This document shows, piece by piece, positions 51,123-54,704 of a stretch of 54,704 nucleotides of DNA (the first letter of the stretch is position 1; every line of letters starts with the position of its first letter). A program made the position numbers and the translations under genes. The notes below the pieces were generated by a model. That model was given only the letters and a program-made list of their open reading frames with translations. It ran no database searches and was not told where the DNA came from. The stretch comes from a virus, in the IMG/VR virus record IMGVR_UViG_3300008448_000108, positions 1 to 54,704 of that record; one strand, given 5' to 3'.

Positions 51123-51658
51123 TTCTCATACCTTTCCTTTATAGTTTGCTCAATTTTTTTCAGAAGTAATTTTGCTTTATGGTCATCATTCTGTTCTATA
51201 TCCATAATATAATTATCAGAATGCTTCATAAGCTTATTTATCCATTTTAAATCATCCTTGTGAGATAAAATAGTTTCCCTAAAAAGGTTTGATATCTGCA
51301 AGAGGGTGTAGAAGTTATTAATTTCTACATTAAAGCTTTTTGAGCTTGAGCTTGGCTCAACCCTAGTTCTCAACTTAGATACAGCTTCTCCAAAGGTAAC
51401 GCCAGTACAAATCATATAGAAATCTATAGAGTTAGAACCAGCCCCACATCCAAAGCAGTAAAAATTATTTTTAACACTATCAATATAGAGAGAGCCAGTT
51501 CTTTCTCCACCATTTTTATGATTTGGAGAAGGACACCGGCATCTTCTATTGAAGTTTCCAGATGATACTTCCTCTGTGTCAATTCCAAATTCATCCGTTA
51601 AATCTAGAATCAAAACCCCAGAGGTAATATCTTCTTTAGAGATATATCCACTTTTCAT
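51119..51658 (-). CDS. Stand-alone CHC2 zinc-finger primase-type protein
   Basis: This encodes 179 residues from the ATG at 51658, which has GGGTTGA upstream; a TTG at 51664 would add two residues. The CHC2 zinc finger of DnaG-type primases is clear: CPSPNH (Cys42, His47), an SLYID strand, and NFYCFGCGAGSNSIDF (Cys68, Cys71), followed by GVTFGEAVSKL. Nothing of the Toprim or catalytic core follows; instead there are helices. The matching catalytic part without zinc finger is the gene at 21271-22038. Together they would rebuild a full primase from two chains. Confidence 0.88.
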   Translation of the reverse strand: MKSGYISKEDITSGVLILDLTDEFGIDTEEVSSGNFNRRCRCPSPNHKNGGERTGSLYIDSVKNNFYCFGCGAGSNSIDFYMICTGVTFGEAVSKLRTRVEPSSSSKSFNVEINNFYTLLQISNLFRETILSHKDDLKWINKLMKHSDNYIMDIEQNDDHKAKLLLKKIEQTIKERYEK

Positions 51659-51687
51659 ATTCAACCCATTCAGCTAAAGTTTTGGAT

Positions 51688-51870
51688 TTATTTTTTAATA
51701 TCTAGAAGCTCGCGAAGCAATTTTCGTTGGGCGCAAGCCGCAAGATATAGTTTATCGCCACTTATATCTATACCGTACTGATTAGAAAAATCCTCCATGT
51801 CCCTTATAAAAGAATTTAAAGATTTTAGTCTTAGTAAGATGGCTTTTTTTAAATCTTCATCTTCAATCAT
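51688..51870 (-). CDS. Small helical hypothetical protein
   Basis: This is a 60-residue, two-helix protein (DLKKAILLRLKSLNSFIRDME and LYLAACAQRKLLRELLDI). ATG overlaps the upstream stop by four bases, which supports a real gene. No family is recognised. Confidence 0.55.
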   Translation of the reverse strand: MIEDEDLKKAILLRLKSLNSFIRDMEDFSNQYGIDISGDKLYLAACAQRKLLRELLDIKK

Positions 51871-52244
51871 TCTTTCTCTTTGTCTTGCTTTTCTTGTCTC
51901 TTGAATCTTCTTTCAAGATCTCGGATTTTAACCTCTAGTTCTAAATTTTTATCTTTGAGAGCTAGGCTTGCCCTAAGTGAAAGAATAATTAGCCCAAAGA
52001 CTCCGGCGCCTGGATCTTGAGAGTCTAATTCGTCTGCAGCAACCATAAGCCTGTTAAAAATAGACATGGCATTTTTATTATATGATGCTGTTCTGTTTTC
52101 TGGGTGGACCTTATCTTCTAGAAGCGCCTTATATTCCTCTACTGCTTTTTCATATTTTGATAGCGGTGTTTCAGGTTTTTCACTGTTAGTATGGCGACTT
52201 CTATAATTTCCTGATAATTTAGGACGTTCTTCAGACACTTTCAT
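51867..52244 (-). CDS. Hypothetical protein with C-terminal coiled coil
   Basis: This is a 125-residue protein: a disordered N-terminus (residues 1-35), then helices, a Gly/Leu-rich GAGVFGLIILSLRASLAL segment and a charged C-terminal coiled coil (KDKNLELEVKIRDLERRF). The start overlaps the upstream gene by 14 bases with AGAGGA before ATG. No family is recognised. Confidence 0.6.
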   Translation of the reverse strand: MKVSEERPKLSGNYRSRHTNSEKPETPLSKYEKAVEEYKALLEDKVHPENRTASYNKNAMSIFNRLMVAADELDSQDPGAGVFGLIILSLRASLALKDKNLELEVKIRDLERRFKRQEKQDKEKE

Positions 52245-52572
52245 AATCCTCTTTTAAGATAAGCATTATCCAAATTCCACATTCCTTGTGCATTTTTATA
52301 AAGTTTTGAATACTGCTCAGTTTTTTTGAATCATATGCATCATAAATTCTATAAAGCATTGATAGTATGTTAACACACTTGTTGTGATCATTGGTTACAG
52401 AATTAAAAAGCTCACAGGTTGAATCTAAAAAATCTATAATTTTGGTATATTTTTCTTTTTCTAAGGCTTCTAGATCTAGGACTATGTTCTCTACTCCAGG
52501 ACACAAGCAAAACTCTTTAGAGCTGCAACCGTTACATCCCAACACAAGGTAAGCCTTGAGTTGCCCATTCAC
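52231..52572 (-). CDS. Small hypothetical protein with Cys cluster
   Basis: This is a 113-residue protein. The N-terminal LGCNGCSSKEFCLCPG has five Cys (CxxC, then CxC) that could bind metal; the remainder is helical with a Lys/Asn/His-rich middle. GGAG precedes the start. It follows the tail fibre gene by about 27 bases. No family is recognised. Confidence 0.6.
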   Translation of the reverse strand: MNGQLKAYLVLGCNGCSSKEFCLCPGVENIVLDLEALEKEKYTKIIDFLDSTCELFNSVTNDHNKCVNILSMLYRIYDAYDSKKLSSIQNFIKMHKECGIWIMLILKEDYESV

Positions 52573-52598
52573 CTATATCTCCAGTTAAATATAAAATT

Positions 52599-54329
52599 TT
52601 ATGAATAAGTATTCTTGATACCTCTACATATACAAGTTGCTATAGTTTGCGCGTTAGTAGTGCCAGATGGCGTAACATAGATAAACCATTGATTTGGATC
52701 ATACCCACTTGCCGAAGCATTTAAGGTCCATGTACAATTACCAGGATTTGATGAGGTAGATAGTGCTGTTGAAGCAAGTCCGGTATCTTCGATAGTTGGA
52801 ACACCACTATTATCCGCCGTAATTAAAAAATCTTTCTTGTATCCATAAGAGTTTACACTACCTACTTCTGAAACTAAAAACTCACAAGATAAATATATAG
52901 AGGTATTACTCGGTATAATTCCGGTTTGTGATATGGCATCACAATACAAGGTGACATTGCCTGATGTAGATGTGTTTATTAGCTTTGAGAAAATTAAATT
53001 AATTTCCTGAGTACATCCTGAAACACCAGATACTGTTTCTGCAGAAGAAAATGCTCTTTCTCCATATGAGATAGCTTTAGCATTTATTCCATGAGCCATA
53101 GAGTATGAGCCGGTAACTATATTATCTTTTCCACCAATAATTACACCATATTGCCCCGAAGATGTATTATTAGTTCCAGCGAGAATTGCAGAATTATTTA
53201 CTGAAGTTATTTCATTATATTGTCCGCTAATAATTGATGAATAATCTCCAGAAACTAGATTACCATATCCGCCTAAAATAGAAGAATATCCGTCTGCTGC
53301 ATCTATTTCGTTATCATATCCACCTAAGATGGCAGAATATACTGATTCAACTCTGTTATTATATCCAGAGCCAACAAAGCTGTAATCGCCAGCAGCAGAA
53401 ATAGAATTATCATATCCACTTGCTATAGAAGAATGGGATCCAAAAATAGCGTTACTATAACCTGAGCCTATAAAGCTATAATCAGCAGCAGCAGATATAC
53501 TGTTGTCCTCACCACCGGCTATAGATGCATGGCTTCCAGATATAGTGTTGGTATGCCCGCCTAGAATAGAGGAATAGCCATCTGGTGCATTTATTTGATT
53601 ATCATAACCGCTTAAGATAGTAGAGTATTCTGATTCAACTCTATTGCTGTAACCAGAGCCAATAAAGCAATAGTCACCTGTAGAAATAACAACATTCTCA
53701 AGACCACCTGCTATTGTAGATCCTTCCCCATCTGATCTGTTATTCTTTCCAAATACTGTGGAAAACTGACCAACGTTCGCAGTATCCCATTGACTGCCTT
53801 CCGCAATCCCACTTCTAAATGCACCTTTAGATTTATCAAAATAAAATCTTGAGTAATGATCTGAGTCTCCATCATCTTCTAGTTGATCTGAGCCAAAAAC
53901 AAAATCTTCTACTGCCATGTCTCCGGGGCTGTTAGAGATTACATCAGAGTCTCTGGCAAAAGCAAAGTCATCTCGTACTTTCGATAGATCTAGATAATAA
54001 TATTTATCTCCATCAATAAATCTATATTCTGGAATCGCATCATCTTGTGTGGTAGACTTAGCAACAGTTCTTGTATTTATGGCGCCATTAGCTATACTGC
54101 TATTTTGCAGTTTTCCAGTAACATGGTCGCTTAAATCAATCTTTTGTGCGTGACCATCCTGATGCTTACCATCGTGAATGTGGCCTGCTACCTGGGGATC
54201 TCCTTCTTCATATAAGGATCCATCTGGACTACCATAAAGTCCACCATACCAAGTATTGGCAGCCTCAGCCGTAATAATTGTTGAAGATGGGACATATTTA
54301 GTTAATTTTTTACTGCTAGTCTTTGCCAT
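52599..54329 (-). CDS. Tail fibre / adhesin with YadA-like beta-roll repeats
   Basis: This is a 576-residue protein. The N-terminus includes NTWYGGLYGSPDGSL and a His-rich GHIHDGKHQDGHAQKIDL (His-x-His forms like the metal-binding motifs of phage fibres). From about residue 185 to 430 there are about twelve 14-17-residue repeats of the form Y-S-x-I-x-G-G-Y-x-N-x-I, typical of trimeric, beta-roll adhesin shafts such as YadA heads. The C-terminal 120 residues are Gly/Ser/Thr-rich and beta-like, probably the receptor-binding or trimerisation domain. No chaperone gene is adjacent. It would form the host-contact part of the virion. Confidence 0.85.
   Translation of the reverse strand: MAKTSSKKLTKYVPSSTIITAEAANTWYGGLYGSPDGSLYEEGDPQVAGHIHDGKHQDGHAQKIDLSDHVTGKLQNSSIANGAINTRTVAKSTTQDDAIPEYRFIDGDKYYYLDLSKVRDDFAFARDSDVISNSPGDMAVEDFVFGSDQLEDDGDSDHYSRFYFDKSKGAFRSGIAEGSQWDTANVGQFSTVFGKNNRSDGEGSTIAGGLENVVISTGDYCFIGSGYSNRVESEYSTILSGYDNQINAPDGYSSILGGHTNTISGSHASIAGGEDNSISAAADYSFIGSGYSNAIFGSHSSIASGYDNSISAAGDYSFVGSGYNNRVESVYSAILGGYDNEIDAADGYSSILGGYGNLVSGDYSSIISGQYNEITSVNNSAILAGTNNTSSGQYGVIIGGKDNIVTGSYSMAHGINAKAISYGERAFSSAETVSGVSGCTQEINLIFSKLINTSTSGNVTLYCDAISQTGIIPSNTSIYLSCEFLVSEVGSVNSYGYKKDFLITADNSGVPTIEDTGLASTALSTSSNPGNCTWTLNASASGYDPNQWFIYVTPSGTTNAQTIATCICRGIKNTYS
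53030..53770 (-). repeat. Array of ~48-base degenerate repeats in the fibre gene
   Basis: About a dozen degenerate units encode the YadA-like beta-roll, with conserved codons for TAT-CC-(A/G)CC-AATA-type Gly-Gly-Tyr and Asn. This is a coding repeat, not CRISPR: there are no spacers of even length and the units vary. Confidence 0.8.
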
Positions 54330-54339
54330 ATGACATCCA

Positions 54340-54630
54340 TTATTCTTCAGACATTTCTTTTAATATCTTTTTAATTACATTACTAGACTTAAACTTCAAA
54401 GACTTGTAAGGCTTTAAAACCATCTCTTCTTGAGTCTTTGGATTTCGAACAGGCCGAGGGGTATGTTCGTATAGATAGAATCTTCCAAAGCCTACAATAG
54501 ACACTTCGCCGCTAGACTTTAATTCTTCAATTAGGATGTCGAATAATTCTTCGACCACCATATTTGATTCTTTTTGATTTAAGAATGTTTTTTTAGCCAG
54601 CTTTTTAGCCAAGCCTTTTTTATTAAGCAT
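54340..54630 (-). CDS. HU/IHF-like DNA-binding protein
   Basis: This is a 96-residue protein of the bacterial histone-like family: an N-terminal helix pair (KKGLAKKLAKKTFLNQKES, MVVEELFDILIEELK), SIVGFGRFYLYEHTPRPVRNP (the GFG-F and R-x-x-R-N-P core), and a C-terminal helix. The Pro and Arg of the DNA-bending arm (PRPVRNPKTQEEM) are present. It would bend or compact phage DNA or assist replication and packaging. It starts 20 bases downstream of an alternating tract (54651-54689). Confidence 0.93.
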   Translation of the reverse strand: MLNKKGLAKKLAKKTFLNQKESNMVVEELFDILIEELKSSGEVSIVGFGRFYLYEHTPRPVRNPKTQEEMVLKPYKSLKFKSSNVIKKILKEMSEE

Positions 54631-54650
54631 ATTTATCCCAATATTTTATT

Positions 54651-54689
54651 CATACGCACATATGCATACGCACACATGCGTATGTGTGT
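54651..54689. repeat. 39-base perfectly alternating purine-pyrimidine tract with hairpin
   Basis: Every base from 54651 to 54689 alternates pyrimidine and purine, in a (CATACGCACA)-type pattern. A direct repeat of CATACGCACA lies 14 bases apart, and 54665-54684 is a perfect 8-bp hairpin (CATACGCA / TGCGTATG, 4-base loop). It is upstream of the HU-like gene and could be a Z-DNA-prone element, a promoter-proximal protein site or an attenuator-like structure. Confidence 0.7.
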
Positions 54690-54704
54690 TATATCGTATC
54701 ATCT

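Noticed and set aside
53030-53770. CRISPR-like repeats
   Set aside because: The units are coding, vary in length and sequence, and fit a beta-roll adhesin; there are no constant spacers.

Overview
The window is a stretch of AT-rich, very tightly packed genome from a large tailed bacteriophage (Caudoviricetes), most likely a jumbo-type myovirus-like phage known only from sequence. The reasons are a large terminase, a portal, a prohead-protease/scaffold fusion and a repeat-rich tail fibre on the same strand as a phage-style replication and recombination set: a bacterial-type DNA polymerase III alpha, RecA, a gp46/gp47-type SbcCD pair, RuvC, a divided DnaG primase and an SSB-like protein. Every gene I accept lies on the minus strand, so transcription runs from high to low coordinates. 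Gaps are short, many genes overlap by 1-30 bases, most have a clear GGAG/GAGG ribosome site, and no gene-free gap exceeds about 90 bases. I saw no tRNA, rRNA, CRISPR array or insertion sequence.

Layout in transcription order. 54.7-51.1 kb: HU-like protein, tail fibre with about a dozen YadA-like repeats, small hypotheticals, and a stand-alone DnaG-type CHC2 zinc domain. 51.1-45.4 kb: SbcD/Mre11, SbcC/Rad50, a chitobiase-C-like virion protein, a Cas4/RecB-like nuclease with a probable Fe-S cluster, and a sigma-70-type factor. 45.4-36.2 kb: unknown genes including a 2301-residue giant, then a coiled-coil protein and a small P-loop-like protein. 36.2-29.0 kb: DNA polymerase III alpha divided into two genes by a split intein, the halves separated by about 3.5 kb holding a FeoA-like protein, TadE- and TadG-like pseudopilins, a pair of paralogous unknowns and small genes. 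29.0-20.8 kb: zinc ribbons, SSB-like protein with a possible mediator partner, RuvC, GroEL-type chaperonin, RecA, primase catalytic protein and a sigma-region-4-like regulator. 20.8-0 kb: head morphogenesis, with unknown structural proteins, a possible small terminase, a CCA-adding-enzyme-like nucleotidyltransferase, large terminase, portal, a DUF192/HAD-like fusion, the protease-scaffold fusion, and a candidate virion surface protein behind a strong terminator. I could not identify the major capsid protein; it may lie beyond the left edge.

The most striking feature is the polymerase. The upstream gene encodes the PHP domain and catalytic palm and ends in an N-intein. The downstream gene begins with a C-intein and continues the polymerase at the next residue of the conserved GFNR/SHS motif. 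Joining the two gives an uninterrupted PolIIIalpha of about 1089 residues. Working together, the split polymerase, divided primase, SSB, RecA, SbcCD, RuvC and Cas4-like nuclease would form a recombination-linked replication module. The sigma factor and the region-4-like protein probably direct phage transcription. GroEL may assist capsid or polymerase folding.
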